Below, piece by piece: positions 44,602 to 53,537 of a stretch of 64,000 nucleotides of DNA. Position numbers and translations under genes: made by a program. Within the stretch, counting starts at the first letter, position 1. Every line of letters starts with the position of its first letter. Origin of the DNA: Anaerozeibacter quisquiliarum (GTDB taxonomy: Bacteria; Bacillota; Clostridia; Christensenellales; Aristaeellaceae); the NCBI GenBank assembly GCA_051162045.1, contig JBISDI010000021.1. One strand, given 5' to 3'. Under the pieces are notes generated by a model. The model saw only the letters and a list, made by a program, of their open reading frames with translations, made no database searches and was not told the DNA's origin.

Positions 44602-45540
44602 ATGACGGCGAAGTCTTACACCGCGCTGGGCCGGGGAGGCGGCAGCATCAACCCCAGCGGGGGATACTGGATGCGCTACATCCTGCCCGCACTCACGGTA
44701 TACCTGGTGTTTATGGCGTATCCGTTGCTGGACTCGGTGCGCCTTTCGCTTTATTCGGGTACCACCGGCGCACGCGAATTCGTGGGTTTCGCCAACTACG
44801 TGCGGCTGTTCACCGATCCCGTGGTTTCGCTCAGGTTCTGGACGGCGTTCAAGAATACCTGGGTGTTTTTCGCCTATCACATGATTTTGCAAAATGCGCT
44901 GGGCATTCTGTTCGCGGTCATCCTCACCAACCGCACGATGCGGGGCCGTTCGTTCTATCAAGCGGTGATCTTCATCCCCTGCACGATCGCGGTCCTGGTT
45001 ACGGGCTACCTGTTCAAACTGATGCTGAACCCGATCTGGGCCGGCGCGACGCTCAAGAAGATAGGGCTGGGGTTCCTGGTGCGCTCCTGGCTGGGCGAAA
45101 CGGGAACGGCGCTGTCGGTGGTGTCGCTGGTGTCGGTCTGGCAGTGGGTCGGCATCCCGACGATGATGTTCGTCGCCGGATTCCAGAACATCTCGGACGA
45201 CCTGATCGAGGCCGCGTCCATCGAGGGCGCAAACACCTGGCAGCAGTTTACCCGGATCAAGCTGCCGCTGATCCTGCCGGTGGTGGGCATGATCGCCGTA
45301 TTGACCTTCGTCGCCAACTTCAACGCCTTCGACGCGGTGTACTCGATGGAGACGCCCGACGGCGCGCCCAACTACACCACCGACCTCATCGGCACGCTGT
45401 TCTACCGTTACGGCGTCGCGGGGCAGCACCCGGTGGGCATCCCGGAGCCCGGCGTGGGCGCTGCGATCGCCACCTCGGTCTTCGCAATGCTGCTCTTGGG
45501 CGTCATCCCCACGCTGAGCCTGACGCAGGGGAGGGAATGA
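44602..45540 (+). CDS. Sugar ABC transporter permease (MalF type)
   Basis: The 312-residue membrane protein has about six helices, beginning YILPALTVYLVFMAYPLLDS. The cytoplasmic EAA loop reads IEAASIEGANTWQQFTRIKLP near residue 215, which docks the ATPase. It pairs with the next permease. No ATPase gene is present in the operon, so it must share an MsmK-like ATPase encoded elsewhere. ATG at 44602 is preferred over 44596, which would sit directly on GGAGGG. Confidence 0.92.
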   Translation: MTAKSYTALGRGGGSINPSGGYWMRYILPALTVYLVFMAYPLLDSVRLSLYSGTTGAREFVGFANYVRLFTDPVVSLRFWTAFKNTWVFFAYHMILQNALGILFAVILTNRTMRGRSFYQAVIFIPCTIAVLVTGYLFKLMLNPIWAGATLKKIGLGFLVRSWLGETGTALSVVSLVSVWQWVGIPTMMFVAGFQNISDDLIEAASIEGANTWQQFTRIKLPLILPVVGMIAVLTFVANFNAFDAVYSMETPDGAPNYTTDLIGTLFYRYGVAGQHPVGIPEPGVGAAIATSVFAMLLLGVIPTLSLTQGRE

Positions 45541-45541
45541 C

Positions 45542-46393
45542 ATGAAAAGCGAAAAAAAGTTCCGGTCCATGCGGATCGAGAACCTGCACATCCCCTCGCA
45601 CATCGTGCTGGTCATCTGGTCGCTGATCGCGATGTTCCCGGTGTGGATCCTGCTGATTAACACCTTCAAGACCCGCAAGGACATTTACGGCAACCCCTTC
45701 GGCATCCCGACCAGCTGGACGCTCGAAAACTACCGGTCGGTTACGTCGGACAGCAACTTTTTCAATTACTTCCGCAACAGCTTGCTGGTGGTGGTCGTCT
45801 CACTCGCGCTGATTCTGATGCTGGGCTCGCTGTGCGCCTTTGCGCTCGCCCACTGGCGGACGCGGACATCCCGCGTCATCTACTTCGCCATCATCATCGG
45901 CATGATGCTGCCCATCAAGATCGCCACGATCCGGCTGCTGGAAATGATGAAGGCATTCGGGTTGCTCAACATGCTCTGGAGCCTGTTCCCGGTGTACACC
46001 GCCATGGGCATCCCGACGGCCATCTTTATCCTGACCGAGTTCATCCGCGGCTTGCCCGGCGAACTGTACGACGCGGGTTACATGGATGGCGCCAGCCGCT
46101 TCAAGATCTATTGGAAGATCGTAATGCCGCTGATCCGCCCGGCGCTGGCGACGGTCGCCATCTACAACCTCGTGCCCATCTGGAACGATTTGTGGTTCCC
46201 GCTGATCTTCATCAACCTCGAGAGCCAGAAGACGGTGCTGCTGGCCGTGACCAAGCTGCAGGGCCAATACACCACCGACTGGCCGAAGCTGCTGGCGCTG
46301 CTGTCTCTGTCGGCGCTGCCGGTCATCCTGCTGTACCTGACCATGTCCAAGCAGTTCATCCGCGGCCTGACGGCCGGGGCGGTAAAGGGGTAG
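45542..46393 (+). CDS. Sugar ABC transporter permease (MalG type)
   Basis: The 283-residue partner permease has six helices and the EAA loop DAGYMDGASRFKIYWKIVMP near residue 180. The ATG follows the previous stop by one base (TGACATG). The C-terminal MSKQFIRGLTAGAVKG is typical of the MalG group. Confidence 0.93.
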   Translation: MKSEKKFRSMRIENLHIPSHIVLVIWSLIAMFPVWILLINTFKTRKDIYGNPFGIPTSWTLENYRSVTSDSNFFNYFRNSLLVVVVSLALILMLGSLCAFALAHWRTRTSRVIYFAIIIGMMLPIKIATIRLLEMMKAFGLLNMLWSLFPVYTAMGIPTAIFILTEFIRGLPGELYDAGYMDGASRFKIYWKIVMPLIRPALATVAIYNLVPIWNDLWFPLIFINLESQKTVLLAVTKLQGQYTTDWPKLLALLSLSALPVILLYLTMSKQFIRGLTAGAVKG

Positions 46394-46438
46394 CCGAATT
46401 ATACGGGTAAAGGGCCGATCAAAGGAGGAACCACCTAT

Positions 46439-49400
46439 ATGATGTTGCACCAACTGGACGCGCGGGTAAGACGCATGCTCTCGGAACTCAAGGGGCTGAT
46501 CGCGCGGGAGAGCGTGGCGGTCGAAGGTATCGAAACCGCTCCGCGCGGCTCCGGGGACTTCCGGGCGTTTGACAACGGCTCCGAGTGGTCGAAGGACGAT
46601 CCCTGGCAGGTGTTCCGCTTTACGGCGCGCGTGCCGCAAGGCTTCCGGGGCCGGGTCAAGCTGTGCGTCAAGACCGGGCGCGAAGGGCTGTGGGAGGCGG
46701 TCAACCCGCAAATCCTGGTCGCCATCAACGGGCGGGTCGAGTCGGCGTTCGACACGCGCCATCCGTCGATCGTGCTGCAGGAGCGAGCGCAGCCCGGCGC
46801 GGCTTTCGACGTGCGGTTCGAGGCCTATGCCCAGCCGCCCGAGAAAGGGCAGGTCTACCCGGTGCTGGACGTGCGCCTGTGCGACACCGACTGGGCGCTC
46901 GAGCAGCTGTGCTACGACATCGAGAACCCCTATGCCGCCGCGATCATGATGCCCGAGGGCGAGCGTGAGCGCGAGGTGACGCTGGAGGTGCTCGCCCGCG
47001 CGCTCGACCGGCTCGACCTGCGCGAGCCCTGGAGCGAGGCGTTTGAGCGGTCGGTCGGGGAGGCGCGCGCCTACCTGAAAACAGAATACTATGACGCGCG
47101 CGCCGCGCTTCAGCCGGTGGCGGTGGCCGACTGCGTGGGGCATACCCACATCGACGTAGCCTGGCTGTGGGACATCGAGCAGACGCGCCACAAAGCCGCG
47201 CGCAGCTTCGCCACGGTACTGAACCTGATGGACCGCTACCCGGAATACAAGTTTATGTCGAGCCAGCCGGCGCTCTATCAGTACGTCAAGGAGGATCAGC
47301 CCGAGCTGTACGAGCGCATCAAGGCGCAAATCGCGGCGGGCCGCTGGCAACCCGAGGGCGGCATGTGGCTGGAGGCCGACTGCAACCTGACGAGCGGCGA
47401 ATCGCTGGTGCGGCAGTTCCTGCACGGCCAGGAATTCTTTGAAAGGGAATTCGGAAAGCGTTCAAGGGTACTGTGGCTGCCCGACGTGTTCGGCTACTCG
47501 GCGGCGCTGCCCCAAATCATGAAGGGCGCGGGCATCGACTACTTCATGACCACCAAGATCAGCTGGAACGAGTACAACCTGCTGCCCTACGACACCTTCG
47601 TGTGGCGGGGCATCGACGGCAGCGAGGTGCTGACCCACTTCTCGCCGGCGCGCGAGTTCAACGAGCAGATCCACGACGGCCTCGCGCACTACACCACCTA
47701 TAACGCGCTGATCGACCCCTCGAACATCCGGGGCGGCTGGCAGCGCTTCCAGCAGAAGGGGCTGGACGGCGAGTTCCTGGTCAGCTACGGCTACGGCGAC
47801 GGCGGCGGCGGCCCCACCGACTGGATGCTGGAAAACGCGCGGCGCATGAAAACCCCGCTGCCCGGCGTGCCGGTCGTGAGACAAATGCACCCGCGTGAGT
47901 TCTTCGAGGCGCTGGAGAAGCGGGTGAAGGGCGATCCCCGGCTGCCGGTGTGGTCGGGCGAGCTGTACCTGGAATACCACCGCGGCACCTACACCGCCGT
48001 GGCCAAGAACAAGCTGGGCAACCGCAAGACCGAACTTGCGCTGCGCGACGCCGAATTCCTGTGCGCGGCGGCGGCGCGGGCCGGCCTGCCCTACCCCGCC
48101 GAAGCGCTCCACGGCATCTGGCAGGACGCGCTGACGCTGCAGTTCCACGACATCCTGCCCGGCTCGTCGATCAAGAAGGTCTACGAGGACTCCGACGAGA
48201 CCTACGCCCGGCTGGGCCGGGAACTGAAGGACATCCGCGCGGACGCGCTGCGGGCGCTGTCCGAGGCGGACGCAAACTACGTGAGCTTCGTCAACACCCT
48301 GTCCCACCGCCGCGACGACGTGGTCTGGTTCGACGCGCCCGAATGGGTCGGGTCGCTGCGCGGGCCGGACGGCGCGCTCACCCCGGTGCAGCGCGTGGAG
48401 GGGCAATGCTGCGCCTTTGTGCGCGGCCTTGAGCCCTTCTCGATCACGCCATTCGAGCTGTGCGCGGATGAGGTGCAGTCCGAATCCGTCTCGGTCTCGG
48501 CCGACGGCTTTGAGACATCCTCGTTCATCGGGGCGTTTGACGGCGCGATGCGCATCGCGCGGCTGTACGACAGGCGCGCCCGGCGCGAGTTGGTGAAGGC
48601 CGGCGAGGCGCTGAACCGCATCGTCTGTTACGAGAACAAGCCCCACAACTACGACGCGTGGGACATCAACATCTACTACGACCGCCGCCATTGGGATGTG
48701 GACGCGGTGGACGGCGTGGAAGTCGTATCCTGCGGGCCGGTGTGCGCGCGCATAAAAGTGCGCTACCGCTACATGCGTTCCATGATCGAGCAGCGGATCA
48801 CCGTCTACCGGGATTTAGGCCGCATCGACTTCGACACACAGGCCGACTGGCGGGAGAAGCAGTATCTGCTCAAGGCGCACTTCCCGGTCGACGTATTCTA
48901 CAACGAGGCGACGTTCGACGTGCAGTACGGCAATGTGCGCCGCGCGACCCACCGCAACACCAGCTGGGACGCGGCGCGCTTCGAGGTGTGCGCCCACAAG
49001 TGGGTGGACGCCTCCGAGGACGGTTACGGCGTGAGCCTGCTCAACGACTGCAAGTACGGCCACAGCGTGGACGACAGGGGCATCGCGCTGACGTTACTCA
49101 AAAGCAGCACGCACCCCGACCCCGACGCCGACCAATGCGCGCATGTTTTCACCTACAGCCTGATGCCCCACGAAGGCAACTGGCGCGAGGCGGGCACGCA
49201 GGACATGGCGCTTAAGCTGAACATCCCGGTGATCGCCTGCGAAGGCCGGCGCTCCGTTGTGCCCCCGTTCGCATCGGTGGATGCGCCCAATGTGCTGATC
49301 GAGGTCGTCAAACAGGCGGCGGACGGCAGGGGCCTAATCATCCGCCTGTACGAGTTCTTCGGCCGGCGTACGCCGGATGTCCGGTTGACGCTGGGCTTTG

Positions 49401-49522
49401 ACGCGACCTCCATTCGCGCATGCAACCTGCTGGAAGACGACCAAGGCGAAGTCGCCCAAAATACCCGAACCGCGGCCTTCTCCCTGCGCCCCTACGAGAT
49501 TAAGACGTTGCGCATCCTTTGA
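46439..49522 (+). CDS. Alpha-mannosidase, glycoside hydrolase family 38
   Basis: The 1027-residue enzyme is a GH38 alpha-mannosidase. The zinc-binding HTHIDVAWLWDIEQT is near residue 235, the nucleophile aspartate is in LWLPDVFGYSAALPQ near 347, and the C-terminal half holds the middle and beta-sandwich domains. There is no signal peptide, so it acts in the cytoplasm on imported mannosides, consistent with the ABC importer upstream. GGAGG lies 10 bases before the ATG at 46439; a second ATG at 46442 is possible. The terminator at 49554 ends the operon. Confidence 0.94.
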   Translation: MMLHQLDARVRRMLSELKGLIARESVAVEGIETAPRGSGDFRAFDNGSEWSKDDPWQVFRFTARVPQGFRGRVKLCVKTGREGLWEAVNPQILVAINGRVESAFDTRHPSIVLQERAQPGAAFDVRFEAYAQPPEKGQVYPVLDVRLCDTDWALEQLCYDIENPYAAAIMMPEGEREREVTLEVLARALDRLDLREPWSEAFERSVGEARAYLKTEYYDARAALQPVAVADCVGHTHIDVAWLWDIEQTRHKAARSFATVLNLMDRYPEYKFMSSQPALYQYVKEDQPELYERIKAQIAAGRWQPEGGMWLEADCNLTSGESLVRQFLHGQEFFEREFGKRSRVLWLPDVFGYSAALPQIMKGAGIDYFMTTKISWNEYNLLPYDTFVWRGIDGSEVLTHFSPAREFNEQIHDGLAHYTTYNALIDPSNIRGGWQRFQQKGLDGEFLVSYGYGDGGGGPTDWMLENARRMKTPLPGVPVVRQMHPREFFEALEKRVKGDPRLPVWSGELYLEYHRGTYTAVAKNKLGNRKTELALRDAEFLCAAAARAGLPYPAEALHGIWQDALTLQFHDILPGSSIKKVYEDSDETYARLGRELKDIRADALRALSEADANYVSFVNTLSHRRDDVVWFDAPEWVGSLRGPDGALTPVQRVEGQCCAFVRGLEPFSITPFELCADEVQSESVSVSADGFETSSFIGAFDGAMRIARLYDRRARRELVKAGEALNRIVCYENKPHNYDAWDINIYYDRRHWDVDAVDGVEVVSCGPVCARIKVRYRYMRSMIEQRITVYRDLGRIDFDTQADWREKQYLLKAHFPVDVFYNEATFDVQYGNVRRATHRNTSWDAARFEVCAHKWVDASEDGYGVSLLNDCKYGHSVDDRGIALTLLKSSTHPDPDADQCAHVFTYSLMPHEGNWREAGTQDMALKLNIPVIACEGRRSVVPPFASVDAPNVLIEVVKQAADGRGLIIRLYEFFGRRTPDVRLTLGFDATSIRACNLLEDDQGEVAQNTRTAAFSLRPYEIKTLRIL

Positions 49523-49553
49523 CGACACATCCCAAGTTAAAGGGCACAGAAAG

Positions 49554-49584
49554 AGTCCGCATGTCAAGGCATACGGACTTTTTT
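49554..49584 (+). terminator. Terminator of the GH38 operon
   Basis: AGTCCG-ATG pairs with CAT-CGGACT and is followed by six T's. Confidence 0.8.
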
Positions 49585-49588
49585 GTGA

Positions 49589-49798
49589 CAAGCGAGCTTC
49601 ATAAAGGCTCCGGCTGTAAACCAATTTGCGCAGCTGGACAACGACGCCTCGGGCCTGACGTGCGAGGATGTGCTGCGCGAAGCGTTTTCCCGCACATTTG
49701 AAATCGGCGCGGAGATTGAAAGAACTCACGCCGGCATGGAGGCGGACGATTTAGGCCGATGTTCCCTTCCCATGGACGGATTTGCGAAAAATTACTGA
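49589..49798 (+). pseudogene. Coding-like remnant without start codon
   Basis: The frame from 49589 to the TGA at 49796-49798 is open for 69 codons and has natural codon use (for example QLDNDASGLTCEDVLREAF, then SRTFEIGAEIERTHAGMEAD). It lacks a start near its beginning and is preceded directly by a stop and by the GH38 terminator. It may be the 3' end of a lost gene. I do not recognise the family. Confidence 0.35.
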
Positions 49799-49813
49799 CA
49801 GTACCAAAAAGTA

Positions 49814-49843
49814 TAGACAACGATCCCGCGTGTCTGCTATAAT
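49814..49843 (+). promoter_or_regulatory. Promoter of the FecBCD/XdhC operon
   Basis: TAGACA (49814-49819), 18 bases and TATAAT (49838-49843). Confidence 0.65.
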
Positions 49844-49850
49844 ACTGCCA

Positions 49851-49874
49851 CGTTATTCTTGCGCAAATATAACG
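49851..49874. promoter_or_regulatory. Candidate operator: 24-base palindrome at the operon start
   Basis: The 24 bases are symmetric at 20 positions: CGTTAT and ATAACG form the outer arms and TTGCGCAA the centre. It lies just after the -10 box, between promoter and start codon, where a repressor would block transcription. The size and position fit a metal- or oxyanion-sensing regulator, but no known site is matched with confidence. Confidence 0.55.
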
Positions 49875-49897
49875 AATTTCGTCGTATGGGTTGGAAA

Positions 49898-50938
49898 ATG
49901 GGCGATCGAAAGGCGACGGTGAACGCAAAACGGTTGAAAAGCCCGCGGCGGGTACTTTTGCTCCTCTCCGCGGTGTTGTTTGGCGTCATTCTTATTTCCT
50001 TCTCGCTGGGGCGTTACGGCGTGCCCGTCGGACAGGTCGCCAGGATTCTGATCGACCGCGTGGTCCCGCTGACGCAGAACTGGACCGGCCCGATGGAGAT
50101 AGCGGTTATCAACGTCCGTTTGCCGCGCATTCTGATGGCATGCTTGGTCGGCTGTTGCCTCTCCGCGGCAGGAGCGTCCTATCAAGGCGTGTTTCACAAT
50201 CCAATGGCCTCACCGGACATCTTGGGGGCATCCAGCGGCGCGGCGTTCGGCGCGGCGCTCGCAATCCTCCTGGGAGGTTCAACCCGGACGATCATGGTCG
50301 CGGCCTTTATTGTGAGCATGGTCACCGTATGCGCGGTATACCTGATCGCGCAGCGCGCGCCGGGCCTGAGGGTGGTGAACCTGATCCTTGCGGGTATCAT
50401 GATCGGCTCCCTCTTAACGGCGGGCGTCTCCTACATCAAGCTGGTGGCGGATCCCACCAACGAGTTGCCGCAGATCACCTACTGGCTGATGGGCAGTCTC
50501 TCTGGCGCAAAGCTGAAGGATGTGGCATTCATATTCGTTCCAATGGCACTTGGGCTGATTCCGCTGTATCTTCTGCGCTGGCAGATCAACCTGCTGACGC
50601 TGGGAGACGAGGAGGCCCGCGCTCTCGGAGTCAACACGAACCTCCTGAGGTTTTTTGTTATCGTGTGCTCGACGCTGGGCACTGCGGCCAGCGTGTCGGT
50701 TAGCGGCATGATCGGCTGGGTTGGACTGGTCACCCCGCACCTATGCCGAAAGCTCGTCGGCAGCAACTACCGGTATCTGATGCCCGCCTCGTTTTTAGCG
50801 GGCGCGGCGTTTCTGTTGGTGGTGGACGATGTGTCGAGGAACCTCCTGGCGGTTGAGATTCCCATCGGGATTCTGACGGCCTTCATCGGCGCGCCGTTCT
50901 TCGTGTACCTGATTGTGCGGCGGGAGAAGACGCTGTGA
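49898..50938 (+). CDS. FecCD-family ABC transporter permease
   Basis: The roughly 346-residue protein is a BtuC/FecCD-type permease with about ten membrane helices, starting RRVLLLLSAVLFGVILISFS. VRLPRILMACLVGCCLSAAG near residue 70, NPMASPDILGASSGAAFGAA near 100 and GLVTPHLCRKLVGSNYR near 280 are family signatures. Transporters of this type carry iron chelates, cobalamin or heme, and in the MolBCA branch molybdate or tungstate. The start is uncertain: ATG 49898 and ATG 49886 are both possible and neither has a strong site. The next gene starts within the stop codon. Confidence 0.88.
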   Translation: MGDRKATVNAKRLKSPRRVLLLLSAVLFGVILISFSLGRYGVPVGQVARILIDRVVPLTQNWTGPMEIAVINVRLPRILMACLVGCCLSAAGASYQGVFHNPMASPDILGASSGAAFGAALAILLGGSTRTIMVAAFIVSMVTVCAVYLIAQRAPGLRVVNLILAGIMIGSLLTAGVSYIKLVADPTNELPQITYWLMGSLSGAKLKDVAFIFVPMALGLIPLYLLRWQINLLTLGDEEARALGVNTNLLRFFVIVCSTLGTAASVSVSGMIGWVGLVTPHLCRKLVGSNYRYLMPASFLAGAAFLLVVDDVSRNLLAVEIPIGILTAFIGAPFFVYLIVRREKTL

Positions 50939-51714
50939 GTATCGAGGTCAGAAACCTGGATTTTTCCTACGGTGCGCATGTCGTGTTGCGGGATGTGGGG
51001 TTTTCTGCCCCGGACGGAGGACTCTTGGCGGTGCTGGGCCCCAACGGCGCTGGCAAGACCACGCTGTTCAAGTGTATCCTCGGGATTCTGCGCCACTACG
51101 ACGGTTCCATCCGGGTAGACAGCGCCGACGCGCGGGCGCTTTCTCCACGAGCGCTTGCCCACCGCATTGCCTACATCCCGCAGGCGCAGGCACAGGCCTT
51201 CGGCTACTCGGCACTGGAGATGGTCGAGATGGGCACCTCCCATGGCGTATCGCCGGTATCGGTGCCGGGGTTTCGGGAAGCGGAAGCGGCCCGTGAGGCA
51301 CTGGAGCGGCTGAAGATCGGCCATCTGGCGGAGGCGACCTTTGCGCATTTATCCGGCGGCGAGCGGCAACTGGTCTTGATCGCACGGGCGCTGGCGCAGA
51401 ACGCCCGGACGCTTCTCATGGACGAGCCCACCGCGTCTCTCGACTACGGCAACCAGAACCGGGTGCTGCAGGTGGTCCGCGGCCTTGCGGATGAAGGGTA
51501 TGCGGTCGTGATGTCGACCCATAACCCCCAGCACGCACTGTGGTACGCGGACGCAGCGCTTGCGCTTTCGAACAGCCGGGTCGCGGCGTTTGGCGCGCCG
51601 GAGGATATCGTGAACGCCGGCCTGATCGAAACGCTCTATGGCGTCCGTGCAAGGATGATCGAGACGGAAACGGGACCGTTGATCGCGCCGGTGGTTTTCG
51701 GGAGGGGCCGGTGA
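50935..51714 (+). CDS. FecE-type ABC transporter ATP-binding protein
   Basis: The 259-residue ATPase of the importer has Walker A GPNGAGKTT near residue 36, the signature LSGGERQLVLIARAL near 140, Walker B TLLMDEPTASLD near 162 and the switch histidine in STHNPQHAL near 195. GTG at 50935 overlaps the permease stop. The stop in turn overlaps the methyltransferase ATG. Confidence 0.92.
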   Translation: MSIEVRNLDFSYGAHVVLRDVGFSAPDGGLLAVLGPNGAGKTTLFKCILGILRHYDGSIRVDSADARALSPRALAHRIAYIPQAQAQAFGYSALEMVEMGTSHGVSPVSVPGFREAEAAREALERLKIGHLAEATFAHLSGGERQLVLIARALAQNARTLLMDEPTASLDYGNQNRVLQVVRGLADEGYAVVMSTHNPQHALWYADAALALSNSRVAAFGAPEDIVNAGLIETLYGVRARMIETETGPLIAPVVFGRGR

Positions 51715-52445
51715 TGTTCGACTGGACTGAGGACGTGATTCGCTTCCGCCGCGATGCGGCGGCATACACTGGGTTTGAAGAAAAGATTGCAGAGCGCATC
51801 GCGCCGTATTTACCTAAGAACGCGCGCGTGTGCGACGCGGGCTGCGGACTGGGGTACCTTTCGCTGGCGCTGGCGGCTCGCTGCGCCCGCGTGACCGCGG
51901 TGGACCTGTCGGAGGCGGCGCTTTCCGTGCTCCGGGAGAACGCCCGCATCCGGGATATCGCCAATCTGGATATCCTTCAAGGCAACGTGTTCTCCATGGA
52001 ACCTGCGGAGAGGTACGACGCGATGGTTTTCTGTTTCTTCGGCCGAACGGTTGAAATCCTCCGGGTGGTCAAGGCCCAGTGTCCAGGGAAGGCAGTGCTC
52101 ATCAAGAAAAACTGGACGGCGCACCGGTTTTCGCTTGCAGACCGACCGCTCAAGCGGTTCACTTTTTCCGATACGCTTCAAGAACTGGACGCGCTGGGCG
52201 TGCCCCATTGGTCCGAGGCATTCCCGCTGGACATGGGTCAACCGTTCCGATGTGTTGAGGACGCAGCGCGGTTCTTCCAGCTATATGGCTGGGACCCGGA
52301 GGGAGCATCCGTGAACCCGGAGGATGTCATAGGGCGACTCCAAAGCACGGATTCAAAGGAGTTCCCGTATTACCTGCCGGCCAATTGTACGCCGGGCCTG
52401 ATCGTGCTGGATGCGGAAGCGATTCCCGATTCCATAGAACCTTGA
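51714..52445 (+). CDS. Class I SAM-dependent methyltransferase
   Basis: The 243-residue protein has the SAM-binding motif VCDAGCGLGYLSLAL near residue 40, AVDLSEAALSVL near 62 and LQGNVFSM near 88. The C-terminal part contains conserved tryptophans and a PYYLPANCTPG segment not seen in common methyltransferases. It is translationally coupled to the ATPase (shared A of TGATG) and lies between the importer ATPase and its binding protein, so it probably acts on the imported ligand or on a metallophore. GGGAGGGG precedes the ATG. The substrate cannot be told. Confidence 0.8.
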   Translation: MFDWTEDVIRFRRDAAAYTGFEEKIAERIAPYLPKNARVCDAGCGLGYLSLALAARCARVTAVDLSEAALSVLRENARIRDIANLDILQGNVFSMEPAERYDAMVFCFFGRTVEILRVVKAQCPGKAVLIKKNWTAHRFSLADRPLKRFTFSDTLQELDALGVPHWSEAFPLDMGQPFRCVEDAARFFQLYGWDPEGASVNPEDVIGRLQSTDSKEFPYYLPANCTPGLIVLDAEAIPDSIEP

Positions 52446-52462
52446 AATTGGGGGGAAGAGAA

Positions 52463-53533
52463 ATGAAGAGGTGCCTTGGTTTCCTGCTGGCGGTCCTGAT
52501 GTTGGTTTCCCTTCTGGCTCCGGCGGCGCTCGGCGAAGCGGCAACCAAACAGTTCACCGATTCCGCGGGGCGCACGGTGACGCTACCCGCCCAGATCGAC
52601 AAAGTGGCCATTTCCGGCCCGCTGGCGCAGATCGTGCTGTTCGCGCTCTGTCCGGACAAGCTGGTGGGCGTCGCCTCCAAGTGGGACGCGGCTGCCGAGC
52701 AGTACATCGACGCCAAGTACTATAACATGCCCGAACTGGGCCAACTCTACGGCGGCAAGGGTGAACTGAACCTGGAGACGCTCTTGGCCAGCGGCGCGCA
52801 GGTGGTCATCGACGTAGGCGAACCCAAGAAGACCATCGTGGAAGACCTTGACGGTCTGCAAGCGCAAACGGGCATCCCCTTCGTGCACATCACTGCCACC
52901 ACCGCTGCCACGGGCGACGCCTATCGCAAGCTGGGCGAACTCCTGGGCATGACGGATGAGGCCGAGGCGCTAGCCGCTTACTGCGACAAGACCTATGCCC
53001 GCACAAAGGAAATCGCGGTTGGCGCAAAGAAGGCGAACCTCCTCTACATCACTGGCGACAAGGGTCTTCATGTGATTGCCAAGGGGTCCTTCCATGCGGA
53101 AGTCATCGATCTACTCTCAAACAACCTTGCCGAGGTAGCCGAGCCTTCCAGTAAGGGCTCGGGCAATGAGGTGGACATGGAGCAGATTCTGAAGTGGAAC
53201 CCGGACGTTATCCTGTTTGCGCCGGGCAGCATCTACTCTAGCGCAGGCTCCGACCCGGCCTGGCAGCAGATTACCGCCATCAAGAACGGGACGTACTGCG
53301 AAGTTCCCTTCGGTCCCTACAACTGGATGGGTTTCCCGCCTTCCGTGCAGCGTTACCTGGGCATGATGTGGATGGCGCAGCTACTCTACCCCGAGACTGC
53401 GCAGTACGACCTGTTCCCGGCGGTGCAGGAGTACTTCAAGCTCTTCTACCACAGTGACCTGACCCAGGCGCAGTATGACGCGCTCGTCATAAACTCCCTC
53501 GGCTCCCAGGCGACGCTCGCACCCGCGGCGTAA
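52463..53533 (+). CDS. FecB/BtuF-like ABC substrate-binding protein
   Basis: The 356-residue protein has the helical-backbone metal-chelate receptor fold: TDSAGRTVTLP, NLETLLASGAQVVIDVG, QILKWNPDVILFAPG and the C-terminal GFPPSVQRYLGMMWMAQLLYP. The signal peptide (MKRCLGFLLAVLMLV) ends near ALGEA, and no lipobox cysteine is present. The operon context with XdhC favours an oxyanion such as molybdate or tungstate, as in MolA, but siderophores or corrinoids remain possible. GGGGGG precedes the ATG. Confidence 0.88.
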   Translation: MKRCLGFLLAVLMLVSLLAPAALGEAATKQFTDSAGRTVTLPAQIDKVAISGPLAQIVLFALCPDKLVGVASKWDAAAEQYIDAKYYNMPELGQLYGGKGELNLETLLASGAQVVIDVGEPKKTIVEDLDGLQAQTGIPFVHITATTAATGDAYRKLGELLGMTDEAEALAAYCDKTYARTKEIAVGAKKANLLYITGDKGLHVIAKGSFHAEVIDLLSNNLAEVAEPSSKGSGNEVDMEQILKWNPDVILFAPGSIYSSAGSDPAWQQITAIKNGTYCEVPFGPYNWMGFPPSVQRYLGMMWMAQLLYPETAQYDLFPAVQEYFKLFYHSDLTQAQYDALVINSLGSQATLAPAA

Positions 53534-53537
53534 AGGC

